This document shows, piece by piece, positions 41,836 to 51,690 of a DNA stretch of 64,000 nt. The DNA is from Acidobacteriota bacterium. Lineage in GTDB: Bacteria; Acidobacteriota; Vicinamibacteria; Marinacidobacterales; Marinacidobacteraceae. The notes under the pieces are model-generated. The model saw nothing but the letters and a program-made list of their open reading frames with translations. It did not search any database and was not told the DNA's origin. Made by a program: the position numbers and the translations under genes. The DNA lies in assembly GCA_022828085.1 (NCBI GenBank), contig JAJEIY010000036.1, positions 62,001 through 126,000 of the forward strand, written 5' to 3'. Position 1 is the stretch's first letter; each line of letters opens with the position of its first letter.

Positions 41836-42812
41836 TGCGCCTGCTGTGGCCGGCGGCGCTCCTGCTGCTGCTCCTGGTTCCACTGTTCGTCGTGCGCGCG
41901 CGGCGGCTCGCGCCGCCGTCGCTGCGGTTTCCGGAGGCGGCCCGGCTGCGGGAGTTGCCCCGTTCGCTCCGTTCCCGCCTCGCCTTCCTTCCCGGAGCGC
42001 TCGTGCTTGCCGCGCTGGCGCTTGCCGTGATCGCGCTTGCCCGTCCCCAGACCGGGATCACCGAGGAGACCGGCACCAGCCTCGGCGTGGACATCGTGCT
42101 CGCCCTCGACATCTCCTCGAGCATGCGGGCCGAGGACTTTGCTCCGGCCAATCGCCTGGTCGCCGCCAAGGAGGTGCTCGCGGACTTCGTCGAACGGCGG
42201 ACGGACGACCGGTTGGGAGCCGTGGCGTTCGCGCGGAACGCGGTGACGCTCAGTCCCCTGACGCTCGACCACGGCGTCCTCACCGACCGGCTGCGGGAGG
42301 TGGACATCGGCGACATCCCCGACGGGACGGCGATCGGCAATGCCATCGCGGCCTCGGTCAACCGGCTGGCGGGCTCCGAGGCGGAGAGCCGGGTCATCGT
42401 CCTGCTCACCGACGGGGTATCGAACGCGGGTGAAATCCACCCGTTGACCGCCGCCGGGCTGGCCCGGACCCGGGGGATCCGGGTCTATACGGTGGGCGCC
42501 GGGAGCCAGCAGGGCGGCCGGATGGTGATGCGGCGGCCGGACGGCTCCCTCGACGTCCGGAACGCGCCCGGCATTGACGAAGCGATGCTGACCGAGGTCG
42601 CCGACGCCACCGGGGGCCGCTACTTCCGCGCCCGCGACAGCGAGGGTCTCCGGGCGGTCTACGAGGAAATCGACGCGCTGGAGAGGACCGAACTCCGGGC
42701 GCCGACCTGGACGAGCTGGTCGGACGATGGACCCCGGCTCGCCGGATGGGCCGCGGTCCTCCTGTTTTCGGGGATGGCGCTCGGCGCCACGGTGCTGAGG
42801 ACCTCGCCATGA
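41835..42812 (+). CDS. batA: BatA-type VWA membrane protein
   Basis: Protein of 325 residues with N-terminal hydrophobic helices (about 1-18 and 52-72), a VWA domain carrying MIDAS DISSS (LALDISSSMRAEDF) and the second-site TGD-like LTDGVSNAGE, and a C-terminal transmembrane helix. BatA and BatB form a membrane complex linked to aerotolerance in Bacteroides and Leptospira. ATG shares a base with the preceding stop. Confidence 0.93.
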   Translation: MRLLWPAALLLLLLVPLFVVRARRLAPPSLRFPEAARLRELPRSLRSRLAFLPGALVLAALALAVIALARPQTGITEETGTSLGVDIVLALDISSSMRAEDFAPANRLVAAKEVLADFVERRTDDRLGAVAFARNAVTLSPLTLDHGVLTDRLREVDIGDIPDGTAIGNAIAASVNRLAGSEAESRVIVLLTDGVSNAGEIHPLTAAGLARTRGIRVYTVGAGSQQGGRMVMRRPDGSLDVRNAPGIDEAMLTEVADATGGRYFRARDSEGLRAVYEEIDALERTELRAPTWTSWSDDGPRLAGWAAVLLFSGMALGATVLRTSP

Positions 42813-42866
42813 CTTACGGAACAGGACGGTCTCCGGCGTCCCTTCCGGGGACGGGGGCTCGCTGAG

Positions 42867-43895
42867 ATGCGCTTCGGGGAGCCGTCGGCGCTGTTCCTGC
42901 TGCTGCTCTTTCCGCTGGGGGCGGCGCTCGTCCTGCTGGCGGCGCGCCGCGGGAGGAGGGTCCTGGCCCGCTTCGGAACCCGCGCGGCGGCGCTGATCGA
43001 AGGAGACAGCCGAGCCCGCCGCCGGTTCCGGGACCTCCTGCTGCTGGGCGCCGTCCTCCTGCTCGCGACCGCGGCCGCGCGCCCGCAGTGGGGAAGGCAG
43101 GAACAGGAAGTGACCCTGGTCGGGGTCGACATCGTGCTGGCGATGGACACCTCCTTCAGCATGGACGCCCGCGACGTGGCGCCCTCCCGAATGGAGCGGG
43201 CGCGCTACATCGCCGGCGAGTTGCTCGATCGGATGGTCGGGAACCGGGTTGGGGTCGTGGCGTTTTCCGGGACGGCCTTCACCCAGTGTCCGCTCACCCA
43301 TGACCTCGGCGCCGTTCGGACCCTGCTCGCGGGGATCGCCACCGGCGCGGTGGAGAGTCCCGGAACGAACCTGGCCGCGATGATCGAGGAGGCGGCGCGC
43401 GCGTTCGAGCGCCAGGAGAGCCGGCACCGGGTGGTGGTGCTGCTCACCGACGGCCAGCAGGACGACCTGCGGGTCACCGAGATCGCCGACGTGGCGCGGA
43501 CGGCGAACGAACACGGCATCGTCGTCCTTCCGGTCGGGGTGGGAACGCCGGGCGGGGCCACCATCCCGGCGGACTCGGATTCCGGACCGACGCTGATGCG
43601 GGACGCCGCCGGCTCTCCCATCGTGAGCCGGCTGGACCGCGCGGCGCTTTCCGAACTGGCGGCCCTTGCCGGAGGCGTCTTCTTCGAGGTGTCCGCCGAC
43701 GATCGCGAGATCGAAGGCCTGACGGCGCGGATCGCGGGGATCGAAGGCGGGGAGCTGGGAGCCCAGATCTCCCGGCGCTACCGGGAGCAGTTCTGGATCC
43801 CCGCCGCGCTCGCCGCCGGTGCGATCACGGCGGCCGGGTTCGCGGGCCCGTCGCGCCGCCGCCGGCCGCCGGCAAGCCGGGGAGGCGTTTCGTGA
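42867..43895 (+). CDS. batB: BatB-type VWA membrane protein
   Basis: Paralogue of BatA, 342 residues, same layout: N-terminal helices, MIDAS DTSFS in LAMDTSFSMDARD, FSGTAFTQCPLT, LLTDGQQDD and a C-terminal helix (FWIPAALAAGAITAAGFA). 54 bp after batA; GTGA overlap with batC. Confidence 0.93.
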   Translation: MRFGEPSALFLLLLFPLGAALVLLAARRGRRVLARFGTRAAALIEGDSRARRRFRDLLLLGAVLLLATAAARPQWGRQEQEVTLVGVDIVLAMDTSFSMDARDVAPSRMERARYIAGELLDRMVGNRVGVVAFSGTAFTQCPLTHDLGAVRTLLAGIATGAVESPGTNLAAMIEEAARAFERQESRHRVVVLLTDGQQDDLRVTEIADVARTANEHGIVVLPVGVGTPGGATIPADSDSGPTLMRDAAGSPIVSRLDRAALSELAALAGGVFFEVSADDREIEGLTARIAGIEGGELGAQISRRYREQFWIPAALAAGAITAAGFAGPSRRRRPPASRGGVS

Positions 43896-44755
43896 TCCGC
43901 GCCGCTTTCGTCCTGCTGATGGCGGCGCAGTTGTTCGGCGGCGGGGAAAGGAACACCCGCGAAGGGGCGGAGCACTTCGAAGCGGGCCGCCTGGAAGAAG
44001 CGCTGCGCGCCTTTTCACGCGCCGAGGGGGAATTCCCGGACGCGCCCGAGAACGATCTCAACATCGCCGGGGTCCACTACCGGCTCGGCGAGGCGGAAGG
44101 CGCCCCGGCCGGCGAGGAGGGCCCGCTCGCCGAAGCGCTCCGCGGCTATCAGGCGGCGCTTGGGGGCGACGCCGGCGGCGCGGTCCGGCGCGACGCCTAC
44201 TTCAACCTGGCCAACACCCTGTTCCGCGGCGGCGCGTTCCGGGAGGCGGCGGCCGCGTATGGGGAAGCCATCGCCCTCGACCCGGACGACCTGGAAGCCC
44301 GCCAGAATCTGGAGCGGGCGCTTCGCGCGGCCGACGAACAGGAACAGCAGGGTGAGTCGCAGGACCAGGAACAGCAGGATCAGGAGCAGGCGGATCAGGA
44401 ACCGCAGGACCAGGACGGGCAGGGGCGGCAGAACCCCGAGGAACAGGGGCAGGATCGCCAGGACTCCCCGTCCTCCGAGGATCCGGACCAGGAGTCCGGG
44501 AATGAACAGCAGTCCCCTCCCGAAGGTTCCCCAGAGTCGCAGGACCGGCCGCCTGCCGATGACACGAGCGGCAGCCAACCCGAGGATGCCGGTCCGGGCG
44601 CCGAAACGCCGGACTCCGCTCCCGGCGAGGTACCCGAGATCAGCCCCGAGCAGGCGGAGCGCATCCTGGCCGCGCTCGCCGAAGTGGAGAGGGCGTTCCA
44701 GGAGGACCGGCTGGAGCAGCGCCGGGCCCGGGCCCTCCGGAGGGGCCGGCACTGA
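43892..44755 (+). CDS. batC: BatC-type TPR protein with long Gln/Asp/Glu-rich region
   Basis: Protein of 287 residues; a short N-terminal hydrophobic segment, TPR motifs (HFEAGRLEEALRAFSRAE; AYFNLANTLFRGGAFREAAAAYGEAI), then about 100 residues of Gln, Asp, Glu, Pro and Ser in repeats of QDQE, predicted disordered, and a basic C-terminal helix (RILAALAEVERAFQEDRLEQ). The low-complexity linker is typical of BatC. GTG start overlaps batB stop. Confidence 0.88.
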   Translation: MIRAAFVLLMAAQLFGGGERNTREGAEHFEAGRLEEALRAFSRAEGEFPDAPENDLNIAGVHYRLGEAEGAPAGEEGPLAEALRGYQAALGGDAGGAVRRDAYFNLANTLFRGGAFREAAAAYGEAIALDPDDLEARQNLERALRAADEQEQQGESQDQEQQDQEQADQEPQDQDGQGRQNPEEQGQDRQDSPSSEDPDQESGNEQQSPPEGSPESQDRPPADDTSGSQPEDAGPGAETPDSAPGEVPEISPEQAERILAALAEVERAFQEDRLEQRRARALRRGRH

Positions 44756-46677
44756 TGAGGCGGGGCTTCGTGACCGCGTTCCTGGCGGTCCTGCTCGCGC
44801 CGTCCGTCCATGCCCAGGAGGCCGCCGAGGCGAGCGTGGACGCGGACCACATCGGGATCGAGGACACGCTCACCCTGACGGTCTCGGTGCCCGAGGAGCG
44901 CGGCGGAGCCCCCGCGCTATCCGCGCTGGCCGGTTTCGAGGTGCTCGGCAGCCAGCGGATGTCCAGGACCGAGATCGTCAACTTCCAGATGACGCGCGCG
45001 ACGGAATGGATCTACCGGCTCCGGCCGCTGGCGGTCGGGGAACTGACGATTCCGGAGATTCCGGTTCCGGGGTACCAGCCCACCTCCCCGATCCGGGTGC
45101 GCGTGGAGCAGGGCAGCCTCCGCCCCGCCGCCCCCGATCCGTTCGCCTCTCCCTTTTCCTCGCCTTTTTCGTCTCCCTTCGGGCTCGGGGATCCCTTCGA
45201 CCGGCTGCGGCGGCGCGATCAGCCCGTTCCGGAGGTCCGGGAAGAGGACGTGTTCATCCGGGCCGAGGCGCCCGATGCCGAGGTGCGCGTGGGCGAGCAG
45301 GTTCTCGTCCTTTACCGGCTCTGGTCGCGCCTCCCGGTGTTTGCGGCGGCCCCGGTCGAGTTGGCCCAGCCGGAGGGGTTCTGGACCGAGGAGGTGGAAC
45401 TCCCCGACGTTCCCTGGCAGGAGCGCGGCCTGAGCGGGAGCGAGATCCGGGAGCGCCGGAGTCTGCCGGGGCCCCGCCGCGAACGCCGCACCCTGAACGG
45501 GGTGGCGTACGAGACCTGGCCGCTGCTCATGCGCGCGGTCTTCCCGACCGGCGCCGGGGAACGCGAGCTCCCGGGACCGCGCTTCGAGATCGGGATCGAG
45601 GGCGCGCGCCGGTCGTTTTTCGGCCCGGAGCAAACGGTGGTGGTCCGGGAGGCGCCCGCGGTCACGATCCGTGCCGAACCCCTGCCCGAAGCCGGGCGGC
45701 CCGCCGGGTTCACCGGCGCGGTGGGCGACTACCGGCTGCGTGCCGAAGTCAGGCGGCACGGGTCGGCGCTCGGCGACCGGACTGCGGCGGCCGGCGAGGC
45801 GCTCGTGCTCCGCGTCGAACTCGAGGGAAACGGCAACCTGCGGGCTGCCGGAACGCCGGTCCTTCCCGAGGAGCCCGAGACGCGGCGGGCGGTCCGCTTC
45901 TTCGACCCGGATGCGTCTTCCGAGACCGGCCTCCGGGAGGAGGGATCGGGACTCGCCTTCGGAGGCCGGCAGATCTGGGAGTTCCCGATAGTGCCCGAAG
46001 CCGGCGGGGTCCGGAACATCGCCGCCGTCACGCTCGATGTCTTCAACCCGCGGACCGGCGCCTACGAGGAGTTGGCCTCGGATCCCCTTCAGATTCGCGT
46101 GGAGGGAGCGCCCCTGGCCGCGCCGGGAACCGAAGGCCCGGTGGGGGTGGAGCGGTTCGGGGAGGACATCCGGTATCTGAAGCCCGTGGGGCCCGCAACG
46201 GGTCCCCCGGCCGGTCCCTGGCGTCCCGGAGCGCTCTTCGGATTGAGCCTCGCGCTGCCGGTGCTGTGGAACCTGGGCCTCCTCGCGGTTCGGCGGCGGC
46301 GGGCCTGGCGGGAAGCCAATCCGGCCGAATTCCGCCGTCTCCGGGCCGCCCGGGATGCCCAGCGGGCGCTCTCGCGGGTGGCGGGAGACGGGCCGGAGGC
46401 CGCCGCCCGGGTCGGGGACGCGCTCACCGAATACGCGGCGGCGCGGCTGGGCGGGTCCCGGCACGGCTTCACTCCCGAGAGCGTGGCGCGGCGGCTCGAG
46501 GACGCCGGCGCCGCGGCCGATGCCGCCCGCCGCTTCCGGGCGCTCCTGTCCCGCTCGGAAGGAGCGCGCTTCGCCGCCTCGGGAGGGGCCGGCCAGGCGG
46601 GCTCCGACGCGAAGGAAGCCGCCGAACTCGTTCGCGAGCTCGAAGCGCAGCTCGGCAGGAGGGGAGACGCGGGATGA
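44755..46677 (+). CDS. batD: BatD-type membrane protein
   Basis: Protein of 640 residues with a signal peptide and the BatD arrangement: repeated beta domains (VDADHIGIEDTLTLTVSV; QRMSRTEIVNFQMTRA), a Pro/Ser/Phe-rich insertion (SPFSSPFSSPFG), a second domain starting VFIRAEAPDAEVRVGEQVLV, one transmembrane helix (ALFGLSLALPVLWNLGLLAV) and a cytoplasmic helical tail. Starts at ATG overlapping batC; ATGA overlap with batE. Confidence 0.9.
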   Translation: MRRGFVTAFLAVLLAPSVHAQEAAEASVDADHIGIEDTLTLTVSVPEERGGAPALSALAGFEVLGSQRMSRTEIVNFQMTRATEWIYRLRPLAVGELTIPEIPVPGYQPTSPIRVRVEQGSLRPAAPDPFASPFSSPFSSPFGLGDPFDRLRRRDQPVPEVREEDVFIRAEAPDAEVRVGEQVLVLYRLWSRLPVFAAAPVELAQPEGFWTEEVELPDVPWQERGLSGSEIRERRSLPGPRRERRTLNGVAYETWPLLMRAVFPTGAGERELPGPRFEIGIEGARRSFFGPEQTVVVREAPAVTIRAEPLPEAGRPAGFTGAVGDYRLRAEVRRHGSALGDRTAAAGEALVLRVELEGNGNLRAAGTPVLPEEPETRRAVRFFDPDASSETGLREEGSGLAFGGRQIWEFPIVPEAGGVRNIAAVTLDVFNPRTGAYEELASDPLQIRVEGAPLAAPGTEGPVGVERFGEDIRYLKPVGPATGPPAGPWRPGALFGLSLALPVLWNLGLLAVRRRRAWREANPAEFRRLRAARDAQRALSRVAGDGPEAAARVGDALTEYAAARLGGSRHGFTPESVARRLEDAGAAADAARRFRALLSRSEGARFAASGGAGQAGSDAKEAAELVRELEAQLGRRGDAG

Positions 46678-47489
46678 GGGATCGCCGTCTCCTGGGTCTG
46701 CTGGTGTTGGCCGCGGGGATCGGATCCTCCGGAATCGCGGCCGCCCAGGAAACGGCCGAGGCGGAGGCGGCCGCCGCCGCCCGGAGTTACGACGCGGGGG
46801 ACTACCAGTCCGCGGCGGCCGTCTATCGCCGGCTGCTCGCGGCCCCCGGAGACCTCGACCGGGCCGCGCTTCACTACAACCTCGGAAACGCCGAGTACCG
46901 GACCGGCCGGCTCGGCCACGCGATGCTGCACTGGGAGCGGTCGCTCGTGATCCGGCCCGGGGACACGGACGCCCGAACCAACGTCGCCCTCGCACGCGGC
47001 GTCCTCGACCGGCGGCTCACCGACGCCGCGGCGGCCGGCGATCCGGACACGTTCCTGCTCGAGCTTCTGGGTTCCATGCAGGGGCTCCACGTCTGGTTGC
47101 GGCAGACGCCGCCGGCGCGGTTCGCCGGGCTGCTCAGCGCGTTCGTGCTGCTGGCGGGAGCCTGCTGGACCTTCCTGATGATCCGGCGCGGCCGGCGCGG
47201 GCTGCTGCTGGCCGTGCTCGGGCTCTCCGTCATCGCGGCCACCGCCTCCGGGATCCTTCTCCGGCTGCGGCTCACCGCTTCGCCGGTGGCGGTGGTGGTG
47301 CAGCCGGGCGCCGCGCTCCGCAGCGGCCCCGGCCATTCGTTCCCGCAGCTCGCCGCGCTCCCGGAGGGGCTCTATCTGGAGCTCGACGGCGAGGGCGGTG
47401 CGGCGCAGGACGGTTTTCGGCGCGTGGTGGCGGCCGGCATCGTGGGCTACGCCGACACCGGGAGCGTCGTCCCGGTGGACGGGCGCTGA
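46674..47489 (+). CDS. batE: BatE-type TPR and SH3-domain membrane protein
   Basis: Protein of 271 residues: signal peptide, TPRs (AAARSYDAGDYQSAAAVYRR; HYNLGNAEYRTGRLGHAMLHWERSL), two transmembrane helices and a C-terminal SH3-like domain (LRSGPGHSFPQLAALPEGLYLEL...). The frame is open far upstream within batC/batD but ATG 46674, overlapping the batD stop, is the right start. Last gene of the locus, convergent with an M20 gene. Confidence 0.9.
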   Translation: MRDRRLLGLLVLAAGIGSSGIAAAQETAEAEAAAAARSYDAGDYQSAAAVYRRLLAAPGDLDRAALHYNLGNAEYRTGRLGHAMLHWERSLVIRPGDTDARTNVALARGVLDRRLTDAAAAGDPDTFLLELLGSMQGLHVWLRQTPPARFAGLLSAFVLLAGACWTFLMIRRGRRGLLLAVLGLSVIAATASGILLRLRLTASPVAVVVQPGAALRSGPGHSFPQLAALPEGLYLELDGEGGAAQDGFRRVVAAGIVGYADTGSVVPVDGR

Positions 47490-47501
47490 GGACGGGCGCC
47501 G

Positions 47502-48824
47502 TCAGTCGATCGATCCGTCCAGGCGCCGAAGGGACTCCAGCAGCACCCGGGTCCCGTTCGTGATGTCGGACAGGCTCGTGAACTCCCGGGGCGAATGGCT
47601 GATCCCGTCGCGGCTCGGCACGAAGAGCATGCCGATGGGCGCCAGCACGGCGATGGACTGGGCGTCGTGTCCGGCGCCGGACGGCAGCCGCAGGTGCGAG
47701 AAGCCGAGGCTCTCCGCGGCGCCCTCCACGGTGTCCATGAACCCCGGGTCGCAGGGGGCGGCGCGGCTCAGGTAGTACGGCTCGAAGCTGATGTCCGTCT
47801 GGTTCCGGCGGGCGAGTTCGCGTCCGAGCTCCTGGAAACGCTGGTAGAGGGCCTCGATTCGCTCCATCTCGAGGTCCCGGATTTCGAGGCTCAGGTCCAC
47901 CGCGCCGGGAATGACGTTCGCCGCGCCGGGGTGCGCCTCGATACGTCCCACCGTGGCGACCTGGCGTCCCGGCCACGACTGCGTCTCCTCGTGGACCGCC
48001 ACCAGGAAGCGGCCGGCAGTCACCAGCGCGTCGCGGCGGATCCCCATCGCGGTCGTGCCCGCGTGGTTCGCGAACCCGGACACCCGGACCCGGAAGCGGC
48101 GGATGCCGACGATGCCCTCGACCACTCCGATCTCGATCCCCTCGGTGGCGAGGGTGGGGCCCTGTTCGATGTGCAGTTCGAGGAAGCCGGCGTAGTGACC
48201 GGGTTCGAGCGCCGCCTCGGTGATGCGTTCGGGCGAGCCGCCCACCCGGGCGAGCGCCTGGCCCAGGGTCAACCCCCCGTACACCGCCAGTTCCATCTCC
48301 TCCTGTGTGACTTCGCCGGCAAGCGCCCGGCTTCCGGTCTTCCCGTTCTCCTCGTTGAAGAACACGGCCACCTCCAGGGGATGGCGGAGCGGCGTGCCCG
48401 AGGCGGCAATGGCGGCGGCGGCCTCGAGGGAGGCGATCGAGCCCGCCACGCCGTCGAAATTCCCGCCCTCCGGAACCGAATCGAGGTGCGATCCGGTCAG
48501 CAGGGGAGGCAGCGAGGGATCGGCTCCGGCGAGACGTCCGATCAGGTTCCCGGCGAGATCGGTGCGCACCTCGAGTCCGGCCTCCTCGAGCCAGCCGGCG
48601 AAGGCGCCGCGGGCCGCGAGATCGGCGTCGCTCCCCGCGGTTCGGAGGGCGCCCTCCGGCGTCGCGCCGAGCCGCGCGATGGCTTCCATCCGGCTGGCGA
48701 GGCGTTCGCCCTCGACGCCGTCCTGAAGGGCTCGGGAGGCGCGGGCGAAGCGGGGGACAGACCAGAAGGCCGCGGCGGCGGGAGCCGTCGAGGCCAGGAA
48801 TTCGCGGCGGCTGGGATGGGGCAT
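47502..48824 (-). CDS. Tat-exported M20 amidohydrolase (N-carbamoyl-amino-acid hydrolase/allantoate type)
   Basis: M20-family dinuclear zinc hydrolase of 440 residues, starting at ATG 48824 (MPHPSRREFLAST, a twin-arginine signal); a TTG nine bases upstream is less likely. Metal ligands: GSHLDSVPEGGNFDG, FFNEENGKTGSR, HIEQGP and the C-terminal GAGHDAQ (SHSPREFT). These are the motifs of N-carbamoyl-L-amino-acid hydrolases and allantoate amidohydrolases; export suggests action on amides outside the cytoplasm. Confidence 0.9.
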   Translation of the reverse strand: MPHPSRREFLASTAPAAAAFWSVPRFARASRALQDGVEGERLASRMEAIARLGATPEGALRTAGSDADLAARGAFAGWLEEAGLEVRTDLAGNLIGRLAGADPSLPPLLTGSHLDSVPEGGNFDGVAGSIASLEAAAAIAASGTPLRHPLEVAVFFNEENGKTGSRALAGEVTQEEMELAVYGGLTLGQALARVGGSPERITEAALEPGHYAGFLELHIEQGPTLATEGIEIGVVEGIVGIRRFRVRVSGFANHAGTTAMGIRRDALVTAGRFLVAVHEETQSWPGRQVATVGRIEAHPGAANVIPGAVDLSLEIRDLEMERIEALYQRFQELGRELARRNQTDISFEPYYLSRAAPCDPGFMDTVEGAAESLGFSHLRLPSGAGHDAQSIAVLAPIGMLFVPSRDGISHSPREFTSLSDITNGTRVLLESLRRLDGSID

Positions 48825-48928
48825 GGCGGGCAATTGTGCGGGGTCCCCTTGTGCGGGTTCCGGGACCCGGGGTGGCGGTCCGGCCCGGCCCCGCCGCTGG
48901 CGCGCTGTAATCTTCGGGTTGGAGTTCC

Positions 48929-50053
48929 GTGGAGCCCGACAAGCGCATGACGAGCCCGGGACGCCGCAGGAGTCGGCGGGCGTTCCTCTGGCCCGGATCG
49001 TCCGGACAGCGCGACGCGGAGCGGCTCACGCCCGAGGCCTACGGAGAACTCGTGTCGCAGTACCGGTCCGGCCGCTACGTGGAGACGGCGCGGCGGATCG
49101 GGAGCCGGGTGCCGGTGGAGTTTCGGAGCGCGCGGGAGGGTTTTTTCGATTCGCTCCCACCGGCGGACGACCTCGAAGGTTTCCGGGGACGGCTGGCCGC
49201 CGCGCTGATGCACGCCGAAGCGGTCGCTCATTTCGGCTGGAACCGGGCGATCCGACCCATCAGGGAACCGGTGGACGACCTGCCGCGGGAGTGGATCCGC
49301 GGGCTTCCGGACCACCTTCGCCAGGAAGCGGTGGCGGGTTGGGGCGAGGAGGGGTCTTCCAATCTCCGCGACCTGCTCTGGCGGGAGATCGTGCTGTCGG
49401 CCGCCCGGGCTCGATTGGCGCGGATGGACCTGTTGTCGGCGAGCCGGCTACTCGAGGAGTCCGATCCGCGGCGGGATGCCGCGCTCGCCTGGCAGCTCGC
49501 GGTCGTCTGGTCGGTTCGGGCCCGCTACGTCCGGGAAGACGAACTCTGGAGGGACGCCCGCGACTTGTTCCGGGAGGCCGCCTCGCGTGGACTGGTGGGC
49601 CGGAGCGTGGCCCTCCAGTCCCCCAGAACGGTCGCGCGCGGGCTCGGGGACCGGGACGACCTGAATCTGCGGCTCGCGCTCGTCGCGCTGGGGCAGGGGC
49701 GGGTGGATCGCGCCGCCGACCGGCTGCGGGAGGTCAGCGAGAAGCCGAGTTCGCATCTGCTCTGGGTGCCCCGGCTGCTGCTGCTGGGGGAGACCCGGAT
49801 TGCGCAGGAACGACTCGAGCCGGCGATCTCCGGACTGCGGGAGGCGGTGGAACTCGCTCCGACCTCGCACGCCGTGGTCGCCGCCCTGGTGGCCGCGCTC
49901 GAGGCCCGCGGACGCTGGGACGAGGCGGCGGAACTTGCGACGGAAGCGATGGCGCTGCCCCGGGGAGACCGGGTGTGGGCCGATTTCCTGATCACCTGGG
50001 CAGAGCCCGTCGAGCCGTCCCTCGACTGGCTGCGCAATCTGGTCAGCACCTGA
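48929..50053 (+). CDS. TPR-like helical protein (paired with VWA protein, copy 1)
   Basis: Protein of 374 residues, mostly helical. A basic N-terminus (SPGRRRSRRAFLW) is followed by helical repeats of TPR type (SAARARLARMDLLSASRLLEES; LLLLGETRIAQERLEPAISGLREAVELAPTSHAVVAALVAALEARGRWDEAAEL, in pieces). GTG start with GGAG upstream. 19 bp before a VWA gene; a second TPR-VWA pair at 54503-56382 has the same order. Function unknown. Confidence 0.78.
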   Translation: MEPDKRMTSPGRRRSRRAFLWPGSSGQRDAERLTPEAYGELVSQYRSGRYVETARRIGSRVPVEFRSAREGFFDSLPPADDLEGFRGRLAAALMHAEAVAHFGWNRAIRPIREPVDDLPREWIRGLPDHLRQEAVAGWGEEGSSNLRDLLWREIVLSAARARLARMDLLSASRLLEESDPRRDAALAWQLAVVWSVRARYVREDELWRDARDLFREAASRGLVGRSVALQSPRTVARGLGDRDDLNLRLALVALGQGRVDRAADRLREVSEKPSSHLLWVPRLLLLGETRIAQERLEPAISGLREAVELAPTSHAVVAALVAALEARGRWDEAAELATEAMALPRGDRVWADFLITWAEPVEPSLDWLRNLVST

Positions 50054-50072
50054 TCCGCCGGCAAGAACGAAA

Positions 50073-50960
50073 TTGGACCGGTCGGCGGCACTGATGGCGG
50101 GAGCGGCTCTGGCCCTCGCAACGCTTGCCGCCCCAGGTGCTGTGGCGGCCCAGTTCCGGGTCGAGACCCGCGCGGTCCTGGTGGACGTCTCGGCGACCCG
50201 GGACGGCCCGGTACGCGGTCTCCAGGCCGAGGACTTCGAGCTGCTGGTAGCGGGAGAGCCGAAGGAGTTCCGGCTGCTGGATCCGGATTCCCTGCCGCTG
50301 GCCGTCCTCTTCGCCATGGACGTGAGCGCGAGCACCGCAGGCGAGCGTCGGCGTCGGCTCGCCGCTGGAGCGCGCCAGTTCGCGGGCGCGCTCACCGAGG
50401 ACGACGACTGCGCCGTGGTCGCGTTCTCCAACCGGGCGTCGTGGGTCCGTGAGTTCGCCTCCTGTAACGACGAGGTAGGGAATGGCCTGCTGCAGACCGG
50501 AGGAGGGGGCGCGACCGCTCTCTGGGACGGCGTCGTGAAGTCGCTGGCCGCGCTCCACTGGGGCAGCGGCCGGCCGGTGCTCCTCCTCTTCACGGATGGA
50601 CTCGACAACCTGAGCTGGGCGCGGGAACGCCACATCAGGAGTTCGGTGCAAGCCTCGGAGGTGCTGCTCTACTCCATCATCGCGCCCGCGCCCCGGCCCT
50701 CCCGGATCCTGCGGACCGATCGGGAGGGGATCGAACTCCTCGAGGACCTGGTCCGAACGACCGGAGGGCGATCGGTGACCATCCGTTCGGACGAGGATCT
50801 GGAGGAGGCCTTCCGCGAGGTCCTGAGGGACCTCAGGGTGCGTTATGTGCTCGCCTTCAGTCCCGATCCGGAGCGCCGAGGTTTCGTGCCCATCCAGGTT
50901 CGGGTCAGGCAGCGGGGGGTCCGGGTCCGGACCCGCGCGGGGTATACGGCCCGGCCCTGA
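50073..50960 (+). CDS. Exported VWA-domain protein (VWFA-related type, copy 1)
   Basis: Protein of 295 residues with a signal peptide (MDRSAALMAGAALALATLAA) and a VWA domain. The pre-domain ETRAVLVDVSATRDGPVRGLQAEDFELL is a hallmark of the 'VWFA-related Acidobacterial' family; MIDAS DVSAS lies at residues 83-87 and LLFTDGLDNLSW later. A TTG start gives the positively charged signal start; ATG 50094 is the alternative. Convergent with osmC. Confidence 0.85.
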   Translation: MDRSAALMAGAALALATLAAPGAVAAQFRVETRAVLVDVSATRDGPVRGLQAEDFELLVAGEPKEFRLLDPDSLPLAVLFAMDVSASTAGERRRRLAAGARQFAGALTEDDDCAVVAFSNRASWVREFASCNDEVGNGLLQTGGGGATALWDGVVKSLAALHWGSGRPVLLLFTDGLDNLSWARERHIRSSVQASEVLLYSIIAPAPRPSRILRTDREGIELLEDLVRTTGGRSVTIRSDEDLEEAFREVLRDLRVRYVLAFSPDPERRGFVPIQVRVRQRGVRVRTRAGYTARP

Positions 50961-51026
50961 GCCGAGCGCGCCACCACCCGGCAACGACGGCCGGTTCCCC
51001 GGAGCCGGTGAGATCCCTGCCGCAGT

Positions 51027-51443
51027 TCAGGCGGGGACCGGGCTGTCCGCCGCCACACGGGCCGACCAGCTCGTTTCGGTGTCCTTCGCCAGACTGTGGA
51101 GGACGCTGCAGTACTTGGCGAACGAAAGCTCGACCGACTGCTCGAGGCGGTCCTGCACCACGTCGCCGCCGGAGGCGGTGAACTCCAGGCGGATGCTCAC
51201 GAAGCGCCTGGGGTGGTCGTCCGCGCGCCGGCCGGAGACGCGGGCGGAGAGGCGTTCGGGAGCGCGGCGCATGCGCTTCAGGATGTGGACGACGTCGATC
51301 GCCATGCAGCCGGCCACCGCCGCGAGCAGGGCCTCCATGGGCGAGGGGCCGTCCCGGGCGTCGCTGTCGAGAAGGACGGAGGCCCCGGAGGGGGTGGTGA
51401 TGTCGTAGCCGGTGGCGCCGTTCCATTCAAGATCTACTTGCAT
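51027..51443 (-). CDS. OsmC/Ohr-family protein
   Basis: Protein of 138 residues of the OsmC family of thiol-dependent peroxidases. Motifs: DGPSPMEALLAAVAGCMAIDVVHIL (one conserved Cys, CMAIDV) and SVELSFAKYCSVLHSLA (the second conserved Cys, KYCSV). The frame is open for 160 codons upstream through a repeat region; ATG 51443 is where the family starts. Confidence 0.9.
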   Translation of the reverse strand: MQVDLEWNGATGYDITTPSGASVLLDSDARDGPSPMEALLAAVAGCMAIDVVHILKRMRRAPERLSARVSGRRADDHPRRFVSIRLEFTASGGDVVQDRLEQSVELSFAKYCSVLHSLAKDTETSWSARVAADSPVPA

Positions 51444-51546
51444 CGGTTCTTGCTCCCGGGTGAGGACATGGGGACTACGGTAATGCCGGGACGAAGGGGC
51501 CGCATCGCCACTTCGCGTGACGGCGAGGGGAGTTTGCTGTGAAAAT

Positions 51547-51600
51547 GCTTGGAACCACGGTCTCCGACCGGCACGCGCGGTGCTCGGCACCGCGCACGTC
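51547..51600 (+). repeat. REP-like two-hairpin repeat, left arm of inverted pair
   Basis: TTGGAACCACGGTCTCCGAC continues to hairpin 2 (GCGCGGTGC loop TCG GCACCGCGC) and CACGTC. Inverted partner at 51691-51748. The gap 51444-51852 (409 bp) between osmC and the ketoacyl synthase contains only this composite element and no gene I can support. Confidence 0.85.
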
Positions 51601-51690
51601 GTGACGCCGACCCGCGGCATGGCTCTCTCCTTCGGAGCCGACCGGAACAGAGCGCACGTCCTTGACCCGGCGTCCCATGAGAGCAAACAG